A stretch of DNA of 14,365 bases from JAPXSY01 sp034003585. Lineage in GTDB: Bacteria; Verrucomicrobiota; Kiritimatiellia; RFP12; UBA1067. Below, piece after piece: positions 6,664-14,250 of this stretch (its first letter is position 1; each line of letters begins with the position of its first letter). A program made the translations under genes and the position numbers. The notes under the pieces were generated by a model. That model was given only the letters and a program-made list of their open reading frames with translations. It was not told the DNA's origin and did no database searches. The stretch spans positions 1 to 14,365 of the forward strand of contig JAVEYH010000094.1 of NCBI GenBank assembly GCA_034003585.1, given 5' to 3'.

Positions 6664-7695
6664 TCAAATCACACCGGTCTCAATGTGAAACGTCACCGCC
6701 TGACCCGGGTCAAGGAAGCGCTGCTGCTTATGAGCCTGACAGTAGATTCGGCCCTTGTGCTCGCAGGTCGCCGGGAGGCACATCCCCATCGCGTCCTCAT
6801 CCTCCGTGCGCGCGATCCAACGTGTCGCGTAGGGAAGCTCGGACGGACAATAACGCACGAACACGCCATGCCCATCCCTCGACACCTGCTTCACGAACGC
6901 CCATCCCTTCCGGTCCGGCTTGTGAAAATAGCAGTTCACGATCTCGGGACGGTAGGACTCACCTTTCGCGCCCACCACGGATTGCCGCGTATAATCCCTG
7001 TCCAATGCGTCCAGCCATTTGTTCGTGGCGTCGCCCCACGGCTTGTAGTAGTCCGCCGGCACCTCGTGGTTGATGATCGGCTTCTTCGCGAGCGGCGACT
7101 CGACGATCCGAGCGCCGTCCACCGGACGGTGGTTCACGTGGCAGAGATAGTAGTATTCAAACGGCAGGTCCTTGCGGTTCTTCACCGACGCCGTGACCCC
7201 GAGTTTCACCGCGCCCGCATGCAGGACGACCCGCGGCGAAAAAGCGTAGTTGCAGGTGAAGCACATGTCGTAAAACGCCGTCCCGCCCACCGCCACGTAT
7301 TCGCCGGACTTGTCCTTGCCGAACTCGAGATACGCCTCCTTGTAGGGCAGAATCGGCAGCTCCGCGTGGCCGACGTGGGTATCCGCCGCGGTCGGGTTCC
7401 CCATCGCGGTCAGTCCGCAGTGCATCAGGAAGCACCCGTACGACTCGTTGAAGCACACCTTGCAGTCCTTGGGCTCGTCGTACATCGACTTCATCGTCAG
7501 CTCCCGCCCGTCGAAGTCACAGCGCCAGATCATCTGGCCCATGAACGGCAGAACCGTGAACGAGCCGCGCGCGTTGGAAACCTTGAGCGCCGCGACGCCC
7601 GTCGAGTAGCGAAACGCCTCGGCTTTGAACTCTCCGCCATCTGCAATCACCGTTGGAACGGACGTGAACTGGACTTGCGTCAGGTTGATTTTCAT
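6664..7695 (-). CDS. DUF4432 family protein (galactose-mutarotase-like fold)
   Basis: This 343-residue protein resembles the DUF4432 branch of the aldose 1-epimerase superfamily, which fold as a beta supersandwich and act on sugar anomers or related sugar isomers. Supporting blocks are FMGQMIWRCDFDGRELTMK (51-69), FLMHCGLTAMGNP (89-101) and HVGHAELP (107-114, resembling the HGE active-site block of this superfamily). YYYLCHVNHRP (181-191) contributes further conserved histidines. No signal peptide is present, so it acts in the cytoplasm. The start at 7695 follows AAAGGAG with 7-base spacing. It is the last gene of the five-gene operon, 31 bp after the glycosidase gene, and probably processes the sugar brought in by the RhaT-like symporter. 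The exact reaction is unknown; a few relatives are ketose/uronate epimerases, so epimerisation rather than mutarotation is possible. Confidence 0.75.
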   Translation of the reverse strand: MKINLTQVQFTSVPTVIADGGEFKAEAFRYSTGVAALKVSNARGSFTVLPFMGQMIWRCDFDGRELTMKSMYDEPKDCKVCFNESYGCFLMHCGLTAMGNPTAADTHVGHAELPILPYKEAYLEFGKDKSGEYVAVGGTAFYDMCFTCNYAFSPRVVLHAGAVKLGVTASVKNRKDLPFEYYYLCHVNHRPVDGARIVESPLAKKPIINHEVPADYYKPWGDATNKWLDALDRDYTRQSVVGAKGESYRPEIVNCYFHKPDRKGWAFVKQVSRDGHGVFVRYCPSELPYATRWIARTEDEDAMGMCLPATCEHKGRIYCQAHKQQRFLDPGQAVTFHIETGVI

Positions 7696-7726
7696 ATCCA
7701 ATCTCCTTTGCCGGATCCGGGTGGAA

Positions 7727-9919
7727 TCACGGCTCTTCCAGACGTGCCGCCGCCCAAGCGGCGCGAACCGTCTCGCGTGAACCGTCGGTCGTGAAATAGC
7801 GTATCCCGGCGAGCTTCTCCTTCGGGCCGAACGCCCAGTCGACCGCTCCCTCACCCGAGGTGTGCCAGGCGGCGACGACGCGGCGGCCGCCGCGTTCGAA
7901 GAGGAAGCCTCGGAGGTGCCTTGCCCCGGCCGGCGTCGGCAGCATCTCGATCTCGCAAAGCTCGTAGCCGCCCGCCTCGTTCCGATAGAGGTGGAACTCG
8001 CGCTTCGGATCCTTCAGCGACGCGCGCTGCACCGGCGTCAGGCTGTCCTTCGCACGCACATCCTCCCAGCGACGCATGACCTCGAGGAGGTCGTCGGCGC
8101 GCGGATGGCGGGCGACCCGGTCGGGCGCAAACTGAATGGTCGCCGGACAGTTCCACGCCGCCGCCTTGGACGTGCCGAACTCCCACATGTCGAGCTGCGT
8201 GCCGACCGTTCGCTCGCCTTTGACCTCCTGCTCCGGAAGATAGAGCCCCCACCAGCCGAAGTCGACTTGCGTGAAATCCTCGCGCATGATCGGTGCCTCG
8301 TAGAGCGGCCAGCGCACGATCATCGCCTTGAACTCCTCCGGCCGGAAGACGTCGAAGGCATTCGCGCCGGCCTGAAGGTGCCAGCCGAAATGGCTCTTCG
8401 CCGCGCCTTCGGTGAAAAGCGGCTTCTTGCCGAGCTTTTTCCAGACGCGGTACTGCGCGTTCGCGACGTGAATGCCTTGCGGAACGTTCACGCCCTCGGA
8501 GCCGTCGTTGTACATGAACGCGAAGCCGCAGTCGTAGATCTTCGCGATCTTCTCGGCGATCTCGTCCTGGAGATCGGTGTTCTGGTCGATGTAGCAGCTC
8601 ATGCCCCCGAACTCGCACACGTCGAGGATCCCGCCGATCTGGCCGCGCGGATGATCGACGACGTTCGTCTTCTTCGCCCCGCGCGTGACGCCCGTGAACC
8701 GGTAGGGCCGTTCCGTCGTGAACCCGCGGTACTCGAGCAGTTCGCCCCCGAAGGCGAGAATGCGGCTCAAGTCGTTCGTCGGCGAATCGGACGGATCCTC
8801 CTGCACGTAGAGATCGCCGCCGTCATCGGAGCCGAACGGGCGCGCGAGCGTGAAATGACGCTTCAAGTTGAGCCGCGGATCCGCAACGGGCGTGACATAG
8901 TGCGTCAGAAAGCCGACAAACGTCTGCAGCACGTGAAGGCCGGGCGTGATGCCGGCGGCCTTGATCTTCGCGAGCATCTCCCGGATCGACTCATACCCCT
9001 TCGGGTAGAGGCGCAGATTCGGCGCATAGTCGGCGATTGCCCGGTAGCCGCCCGGATGGTCGCAGACAGCCGTATGATAGATGAGCATTTTCGTAAAGCC
9101 GCCCTTCTTCGCCAGCGCGATGTGGGCGTCAACGTTCCGCGGATCGATCGCGCCCGTCCAATAATTGGACTGCCGCATCCGCGCGTCCCGCCGGCTTTCG
9201 GCGCCGCGCGGCAGGCCGAGTTCAGTCTCGGCGGCATCCATCGCGTCCAGGAAGGCCGGCGTCGCGGACGCCATCAGCACGGCCTTCGCGCCGCGGAGCT
9301 TCAGCCCGCGATGCGCTTCGGCCGTGAGGAGGCGGAACCCGTGACGGCGCGTGTTCTCGATCCACGTGTACGGCTCGGCCGCGAAGAGCGAGACGGACGA
9401 GCGCGCGTCCCAGCTGACGTTCAGCCAGTCGCCGAAATGCGCGCGGTCGCGGACCGGCAGATTGAGCATCTTCAAGACGTCGACCGGCGGATACGTCATC
9501 GTCAGCCCGTTGTTGCCGAGCGGCCCGAGCGGAAAATCAACCAGTTCGAGAAGGACGTAGTCAGGCCGCTCCGTCACGTGGATCTTCGCCTCGTACGAGA
9601 TCAGTTCGAACCCGACGTAGAGGTCGTCCCCCTCGCGGCGCACGCGAACGGCTCTGTATTCGGTGCGCTTGTTCGCGAAGAGGAGCTTCACCTCGTTGTT
9701 GAACGGCCGGTCCTGCGTCGCGGAAAACGCCGGAACGTCCTCCTTTACGTCGAGCATCTCCTCGCCCGTCGCTTTGACGACAAGAGACTTTGCGCGCGCA
9801 TCGCCGCCAAGCACAAGTCGGAAGCGGGCATTCTCTATAACGGCATCGGGCGGCGTACTTCCTCCGCACGCGGAGAACGACACGGCGACTGAAACGGCTA
9901 AGATCACATGCCTGAACAT
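7727..9919 (-). CDS. Large lipoprotein, putative glycoside hydrolase of unrecognised family
   Basis: This 730-residue protein starts with a short lipoprotein signal (VILAVSVAVSFSAC, Cys18), so it is likely anchored in the outer or inner membrane facing the periplasm or outside. Residues about 25-230 look like a beta-sandwich. About 240-620 resemble a TIM barrel of the alpha-galactosidase-like type: GGFTKMLIYHTAVCDHPGGY (273-292), AGITPGLHVLQTFVGF (322-337), GGMSCYIDQNTD (438-449) and FMYNDGSEG (468-476). Asp472 and Glu475 are candidate catalytic acids. A beta-rich C-terminal domain follows (FLFERGGRRVVAAWHT). I cannot place it in a numbered family. The start at 9919 follows AAAAGGATT; the frame stays open upstream to 10255, but those codons overlap the symporter gene and do not resemble a protein. 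It lies 14 bp after the symporter gene and probably releases the transported sugar. Confidence 0.75.
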   Translation of the reverse strand: MFRHVILAVSVAVSFSACGGSTPPDAVIENARFRLVLGGDARAKSLVVKATGEEMLDVKEDVPAFSATQDRPFNNEVKLLFANKRTEYRAVRVRREGDDLYVGFELISYEAKIHVTERPDYVLLELVDFPLGPLGNNGLTMTYPPVDVLKMLNLPVRDRAHFGDWLNVSWDARSSVSLFAAEPYTWIENTRRHGFRLLTAEAHRGLKLRGAKAVLMASATPAFLDAMDAAETELGLPRGAESRRDARMRQSNYWTGAIDPRNVDAHIALAKKGGFTKMLIYHTAVCDHPGGYRAIADYAPNLRLYPKGYESIREMLAKIKAAGITPGLHVLQTFVGFLTHYVTPVADPRLNLKRHFTLARPFGSDDGGDLYVQEDPSDSPTNDLSRILAFGGELLEYRGFTTERPYRFTGVTRGAKKTNVVDHPRGQIGGILDVCEFGGMSCYIDQNTDLQDEIAEKIAKIYDCGFAFMYNDGSEGVNVPQGIHVANAQYRVWKKLGKKPLFTEGAAKSHFGWHLQAGANAFDVFRPEEFKAMIVRWPLYEAPIMREDFTQVDFGWWGLYLPEQEVKGERTVGTQLDMWEFGTSKAAAWNCPATIQFAPDRVARHPRADDLLEVMRRWEDVRAKDSLTPVQRASLKDPKREFHLYRNEAGGYELCEIEMLPTPAGARHLRGFLFERGGRRVVAAWHTSGEGAVDWAFGPKEKLAGIRYFTTDGSRETVRAAWAAARLEEP

Positions 9920-9933
9920 CTTTCGGAATCCTT

Positions 9934-10953
9934 TTATTTCGAACCGATGGAAATCACCGCGAACGAGACGAGGAGTGCAGCCATTCCGAGCGCGAGGCGC
10001 GCCTTCGTTTTGACACTCGTCCCCTTCCATTCGCCCAAGAGGACGCCGATGGCCGTTGAGAAGAGAACCGTCGACCCCAGCATCACAGCGAAGGAAATGT
10101 ACTTCATCCCACCCATCAGCGGCTCGCCCGCCTTCGTGCAGACGAACTGCAGCACCCAGATGACACCGATCAGCGCGCAGAGCGCGAGATTGCACAGGGA
10201 GGGGCGCGCGTAGTCGCCGAACGTCCTGTTCCTGTAATGTTGCTGGAAACACCACGACGCCTCCACCAGAAAGCCGCCCCAGAGGACGACCATGATCACC
10301 GGCATGCCCCGCCAGCAGGCTTTCGCGCCGGCTGCGACCGCCGCGGTCTCGATGGTCTCCGCCCCCTGCAAGCCGAAATTCATGCCCGCCGAGAAGACGC
10401 CAGCGACCACCGCCGTGACGAGGCCCTTGCCGAAGTTGAACTCCGGCACCGCCTTGCGCTGTTCCTCAAGCGGCATCTCGCGCTCCTTGCACCGGCCCGC
10501 GACGCCCACGAAAACGATACCCGCGAGCGACAGGAGCACGCCCGAAAGAACGATGATCGCGCCCGTATCCTTCACGAGGTCCGCGGCATGCCCCGCCGCG
10601 ATCGGCGGGATGAGCGTCCCCGTCGCGGCGCAGAGTCCGCACCCGATCGCCAGGCCGAGGCCGATGCCGAGATACCGAACCATCAGCCCCCACGCGAGAG
10701 CCCCGACGCCCCACATCGCGCCGAACCCGGCGCAGCGCAGGAGGACGGAAGCCGGGGCGGACATCGTGACGCGCCAGAAATCCGGCACCGTGAAGGCGCA
10801 GATGACCGGCGGACAGATCACGAGGCCGATGAACACGTAGACGAACCACCATGTCTCATAGGCCCAGCCCCGCACCGCGCGCGCCGGCAGGAGGAAGGTC
10901 GCCCCGGCGAGGCCGCCGAGGGAGAACACGAGCAAGCCGAACAGCTGATCCAT
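9934..10953 (-). CDS. rhaT: RhaT-like L-rhamnose/proton symporter family protein
   Basis: This 339-residue integral membrane protein has about ten hydrophobic segments and close to the length of E. coli RhaT (344). The C-terminal block GMKYISFAVMLGSTVLFSTA followed by IGVLLGEWKGTS matches the conserved RhaT ending, where Gly-Glu-Trp-Lys-Gly is characteristic of the family in the drug/metabolite transporter superfamily. FNFGKGLVTAVVAGVFSAGMNFGL (172-195) is another family block. It should import a deoxy-sugar or similar sugar with protons; the actual substrate may not be rhamnose, because no rhamnose isomerase, kinase or aldolase accompanies it. The start at 10953 follows GGAGGG with about 8-base spacing. 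It is the third gene of the operon, 16 bp after the creatininase-family gene. Confidence 0.85.
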   Translation of the reverse strand: MDQLFGLLVFSLGGLAGATFLLPARAVRGWAYETWWFVYVFIGLVICPPVICAFTVPDFWRVTMSAPASVLLRCAGFGAMWGVGALAWGLMVRYLGIGLGLAIGCGLCAATGTLIPPIAAGHAADLVKDTGAIIVLSGVLLSLAGIVFVGVAGRCKEREMPLEEQRKAVPEFNFGKGLVTAVVAGVFSAGMNFGLQGAETIETAAVAAGAKACWRGMPVIMVVLWGGFLVEASWCFQQHYRNRTFGDYARPSLCNLALCALIGVIWVLQFVCTKAGEPLMGGMKYISFAVMLGSTVLFSTAIGVLLGEWKGTSVKTKARLALGMAALLVSFAVISIGSK

Positions 10954-10969
10954 TCTGCACGCCCTCCGT

Positions 10970-11710
10970 TTACTTCAGCACGCGGCGGAAGCGGTCGAGG
11001 ATCATGGCGACGCCGTTGTCGCCCGTTTCCTTGGACGCCTTGACCGCGCTCTGCGCGAACCAGGCGTTCTTGTCGAACGCGGACATGTCGACCGTGTCGG
11101 GGCAGAGGGACATCATGAGCGAAGTCTCGCCTTCGCCGGCGTGGTCGAACGGGTACTTCGCGAGCACCTTCGCGTCCATGAGCGCGTGGTTCCGGATCCA
11201 GATGAACGGGTTCGCGTCGAGGTTCGTGTGGTCCGTGTAGTAGGACGCGCTGGAGGGGTCGCCCCACCAGCCGTCGCCCTTCTTCTCCTCCAGGAACTCC
11301 ATGATCACCTGGCGCGACGCGAGGCGGAACGCGAGGTCCGTCGGCATGCCCGCGGCAAAGTCCTCGCTCTGGTGATGAATGAACGTGTGGACGTTCCGGA
11401 AGCCGACGTCGAGCAGTCCGCGGAAAATCTGCCGCGCGATCGGCACCAGCGCCTGCGAGTCGACCGGGATCGACCCGCGGCCCTCGCACGGGGCGACGGC
11501 GCGGGAAGACGCCCCCCAGTAGAAGCTCGGCAGGATCACGATGTCGGCCTCTTTTTCGTAGAGGTGGAGCGCGCGCTCGACGGCAAGCGTGTCCATGCCC
11601 ACCGGCAGATGCTCGGAGTGGTACTCGAGCACGCCGAGCGGCAACACAACGGGCGTGCGTTGTGCAATCGCCTCGCGGATTTGAGCGGGCCTCATCAGTT
11701 CATATCGCAT
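10970..11710 (-). CDS. Creatininase-family amidohydrolase
   Basis: This 246-residue cytoplasmic protein belongs to the creatininase / creatinine amidohydrolase family, metal-dependent enzymes that open cyclic amides or cleave related bonds. VVLPLGVLEYHSEHLPVGMD (21-40) gives the metal ligands Glu29, His31 and Asp40. HAGEGETSLMMSLCPDTVDM (190-209) matches the conserved HAGxxET block (Glu193/Glu195). The central NGHGGN motif of typical members is replaced by FIHHQSED (110-117), where His112/His113 and Glu116 could still bind metal; this points to a divergent subfamily. A Trp-rich insertion (GDGWWGDP, 145-152) is also unusual. The start at 11710 follows AAAGGAGG with 6-base spacing. It lies 27 bp after the M24 gene and 16 bp before the symporter gene. 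Its placement next to a creatinase-like protein parallels creatinine-degrading gene sets, but the sugar-related neighbours argue for another substrate. Confidence 0.85.
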   Translation of the reverse strand: MRYELMRPAQIREAIAQRTPVVLPLGVLEYHSEHLPVGMDTLAVERALHLYEKEADIVILPSFYWGASSRAVAPCEGRGSIPVDSQALVPIARQIFRGLLDVGFRNVHTFIHHQSEDFAAGMPTDLAFRLASRQVIMEFLEEKKGDGWWGDPSSASYYTDHTNLDANPFIWIRNHALMDAKVLAKYPFDHAGEGETSLMMSLCPDTVDMSAFDKNAWFAQSAVKASKETGDNGVAMILDRFRRVLK

Positions 11711-11737
11711 TTTTCGCCTCCTTTACCGACCCCAACC

Positions 11738-12916
11738 TCAAACCTCAACCTCAATCGGACCGTTGACGCCGATCTGGTCCGGCGCGAGATTTTCGCAGCC
11801 GTCCGCCGTGACGGCGATCGGCTTCTCCCAGCGGAGGCCGAACGTCGGCGAGGTCACGAACGTGTCGATCTGGAACGTCATGTTCGGTTCGAGCGGATAG
11901 TTGCTGATCGTCTCCATCCACGGAGCCTCGACCTCGATGAGACCCGTGCCGTGGCAGGGTCCGTAGAAGTAGTTCGCGCGGCGGCCGTGATCTTCATAGA
12001 ACTTGATGAACTCCTTGGAGATCTGCGACGCGAGTACCCCCGCCTTGATCTGTCGTTCGGTCCAGTAGTGCGCCTCGAGCCCGAACTGCACAAGGTCACG
12101 CTTCTCCGGACTGAGCTTGCCGCAGCAGACCGGGAGCCCAATCGACGGCGAATAGCCGCACACCTTCGCGGAGAGGTTGAGCTGCACGATGTCGCCCTTC
12201 TGAATCACGCGGTAGCTCGATCGCGAGATCGCATGCCGCGTCGACGCCTCGGCGAAGCAGTACATCGGGAGCCCCTCATACTCGGCGCCGTTCTCGTAGA
12301 TGCACTTCTGGGCGACACCGACGAGTTCGAGCTCGGTCTTTCCGGGCCGGAGTTCCTTCATCACAGCCTTGGTCGCGAGATCCGTGATGCGGGTAGCCTC
12401 GCGGATGCAGGCGATTTCGTTGTCGGACTTGATGCGGCGAAGGTTGAGCATGATGTCATCCGCCCAAACGATCTCAGCCTTCGGATAGCACTCGCGAATG
12501 CCGTCGAACTGGACAACGTTCGTGTTGAGCTTGGCGGCGACACCGATCTTGATGTTGTCGCCGGTGACACCCAGCTTCTTGAAGACATCCCTGAACGACT
12601 CGCTCTTCAGTTCGGGATACGCCGGGTTCGCGCTCTCGCGGTACTGGTAGACGACGCAAATGCGGTCCATCCAACTGAAGTCGTCAGCAAAAACCTGCGA
12701 CTCGGGACCGACCATCAGCGCCGCCTCGCCGTTCGCCGCAATCGCCACCCCGCACCGCTCGAAAAGCGGCCAGAAATTCGAGAAGTAGCGCGTATCCGCG
12801 TAATCGGCCTCCGAGCCGTTCACGACGAGAACGTCAAGCCCCTTCGCCGCCACAAGCTGCGCCGCCTTCGCGACGCGCGACTTGAACTCGTCAACCGGGA
12901 TCTGAATGCGTGCCAT
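11738..12916 (-). CDS. M24-fold protein, creatinase-like, lacking the canonical metal ligands
   Basis: This 392-residue protein has the two-domain layout of creatinases and Xaa-Pro aminopeptidases: an N-terminal domain (about 1-160; GLDVLVVNGSEADYADTRYF) and a C-terminal pita-bread domain (about 165-390). The latter is marked by RRIKSDNEIACIREA, STRHAISRS, GDIVQLNLSA, GPCHGTGLIEVEAPW and RWEKPIAV. Of the five usual metal ligands, the first Asp is Asn247, the second (11 residues later) is Ser258, the His is kept (His322), the fourth Glu is Asp351 and the last Glu is kept (Glu364). His228, aligned with the catalytic histidine of creatinase, is present. Loss of both aspartates suggests a metal-independent hydrolase like creatinase rather than a peptidase. 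The start at 12916 follows AAAGGAAG with good spacing; an upstream ATG at 12949 would add 11 residues. It is the first gene of the operon, divergent from the regulator. Confidence 0.83.
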   Translation of the reverse strand: MARIQIPVDEFKSRVAKAAQLVAAKGLDVLVVNGSEADYADTRYFSNFWPLFERCGVAIAANGEAALMVGPESQVFADDFSWMDRICVVYQYRESANPAYPELKSESFRDVFKKLGVTGDNIKIGVAAKLNTNVVQFDGIRECYPKAEIVWADDIMLNLRRIKSDNEIACIREATRITDLATKAVMKELRPGKTELELVGVAQKCIYENGAEYEGLPMYCFAEASTRHAISRSSYRVIQKGDIVQLNLSAKVCGYSPSIGLPVCCGKLSPEKRDLVQFGLEAHYWTERQIKAGVLASQISKEFIKFYEDHGRRANYFYGPCHGTGLIEVEAPWMETISNYPLEPNMTFQIDTFVTSPTFGLRWEKPIAVTADGCENLAPDQIGVNGPIEVEV

Positions 12917-13071
12917 GAGAGTACTTCCTTTCGGTGATGCCTTTATCAAACTGATTCCAAATTCGCCTTTACTTTAGCGAATCCAGCAGCCATTCACCAT
13001 ATAACATTTTGCAAGATCAATATACATTTTCGCAACACAACCCACACGAGAAGATGGTATCATCACACGCA
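12917..13071. promoter_or_regulatory. Divergent control region with candidate operator repeats
   Basis: These 155 bp separate the operon from its divergent regulator and are AT-richer than their surroundings. ATTCGC/GCGAAT (12961-12966 / 12977-12982) is an inverted repeat with a 10-base spacer. ACATTTTGCAA (13004-13014) and ACATTTTCGCAA (13024-13035) form a direct repeat with a 20-bp period, about two helical turns, which is the usual arrangement of paired half-sites for AraC-type regulators. I could not assign a -35/-10 pair with confidence for either direction. The role as operator is inferred from geometry and position. Confidence 0.5.
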
Positions 13072-14250
13072 ATGAAGAAACCGTTTCGCATCGGGCTGCT
13101 CATTGAACGCAACCGGGAGTACGGACGCGCTCTGGCGGAAGGCGTCGCGGCGTACGCGCGGGAGCGCCAGGACTGGTCGCTTTCGTTCCTCAACGGAAGG
13201 ACCCTCTCGCGTCGCACGAACCTCACCGCGTTTGACGGCTTCATCGCGCGCGTCATCGACGACCGCACGGCAGAGATACTCAGCGCCGCGAAACGTCCCG
13301 TTGTCGATGTGTTCTACGAGCGCCGGCACAGCGGCTTCGCCGTAGTCGAGTCGAATCACCACGCCGTCGGCGCACGGGCGGCGGAGCACTTTCTCAAGCG
13401 CCGCTTCACGTCTTTCGCCTTCTGCGGAGACGCGAGCGGATATGCAAAAGCGCTCGCAAACGGATTCGCGCGTCGGCTCGCGCGCGACGGGTTCGTCTGC
13501 CGCAGGTACTCGCCCGTCGAATCCCTCAGGTATGCGTTCAACGCAAAATCCGTTATCGACGACGAGGTCGGTCCTCCTCCGGATGCCATACGGCTTCGGA
13601 GCTGGCTCGTCAAACTGCCGAAGCCGATCGCCGTCTTCTGCGCACAAGACCTGCGCGCCATGCACGTCCTCAGAATCTGTCAGGACGTCGGCATCGATGT
13701 CCCGCGCAACATCGCCATCTTGGGCGTGGATGACGACCGGCTGATCTGCGAGTTCTCGACGCCGATGCTCTCCAGCATTGATCCCAACGCCCGGAAAATC
13801 GGCCGCACCGCTGCGCAAACGCTCGCCGGAATGATCGAGCGGCCACATGCATGGCGCACACATCCGCCCGTAGCAATCGTAGAGCCGAACGACGTCGTCT
13901 TGCGCGCATCGACCGAAGTCTATCCCGTCGAACCGGACTGGCTCTCGGACGCGCTCGTCTACATCCACGCGCACGCCACCGAGGGCATAACCGCAGCCGA
14001 TGTCTTCACAGCCCTCAACCGCTCGCACACGCTGGTCAACCGCGCCTTCAAAAACCAGCTCGGCACCCATGTCCAACGCGAGATTGCCCGCGCCCGATTG
14101 GAGGCGGCGCGAAGCCTTCTCAAGAAGACGACCCTGCCGATCAAGGAGATCGCCGCACGTTCGGGCTTCCAGTCCGACGTCTACTTCAACCGCGCCTTCA
14201 CCGCCGCTCATGGAGGGACTCCTCCAGGGGCTTGGCGACGCCTCCAATGA
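13072..14250 (+). CDS. XylR-like transcriptional regulator (LacI-type sensor + AraC-type DNA-binding domain)
   Basis: This 392-residue protein joins a periplasmic-binding-protein-like sensor (about 1-285) to a C-terminal AraC helix-turn-helix pair (about 293-392), the layout of E. coli XylR. Sensor blocks include RIGLLIERNREYGRALAEGV (5-24), PKPIAVFCAQDLRAMHVLRI and GIDVPRNIAILGVDDDRLIC, which is typical of LacI-type sugar sensors. The DNA-binding half contains ITAADVFTALNRSHTLVNRAF (first HTH) and LPIKEIAARSGFQSDVYFNRAF (second HTH). The end reads HGGTPPGAWRR instead of the usual GMTPGAWRR, a one-residue expansion. The start at 13072 places MKKPFRIG just before the first strand; ATGs at 13054 and 13009 are in frame, and 13054 has GAGAAG directly upstream. 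It is transcribed divergently from the five-gene operon and probably controls it in response to an imported sugar. Confidence 0.88.
   Translation: MKKPFRIGLLIERNREYGRALAEGVAAYARERQDWSLSFLNGRTLSRRTNLTAFDGFIARVIDDRTAEILSAAKRPVVDVFYERRHSGFAVVESNHHAVGARAAEHFLKRRFTSFAFCGDASGYAKALANGFARRLARDGFVCRRYSPVESLRYAFNAKSVIDDEVGPPPDAIRLRSWLVKLPKPIAVFCAQDLRAMHVLRICQDVGIDVPRNIAILGVDDDRLICEFSTPMLSSIDPNARKIGRTAAQTLAGMIERPHAWRTHPPVAIVEPNDVVLRASTEVYPVEPDWLSDALVYIHAHATEGITAADVFTALNRSHTLVNRAFKNQLGTHVQREIARARLEAARSLLKKTTLPIKEIAARSGFQSDVYFNRAFTAAHGGTPPGAWRRLQ

Noticed and set aside
6622..7794. A 390-codon plus-strand open frame
   Set aside because: It is antisense to the DUF4432 gene and has Arg/His/Val-rich shadow composition.
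7862..9892. A 676-codon plus-strand open frame
   Set aside because: It is antisense to the lipoprotein glycosidase candidate, has no ribosome site and has a low-complexity Arg/Ala/Glu/Val composition typical of GC-rich shadow frames.
9920..10255. Upstream extension of the glycosidase candidate by 112 codons
   Set aside because: It overlaps the RhaT-like gene in another frame, and the protein has a proper lipoprotein signal starting at 9919 with its own ribosome site.
11141..12937. A 598-codon plus-strand open frame
   Set aside because: It is antisense to the creatininase-family and M24 genes, both of which show clear family motifs on the minus strand.
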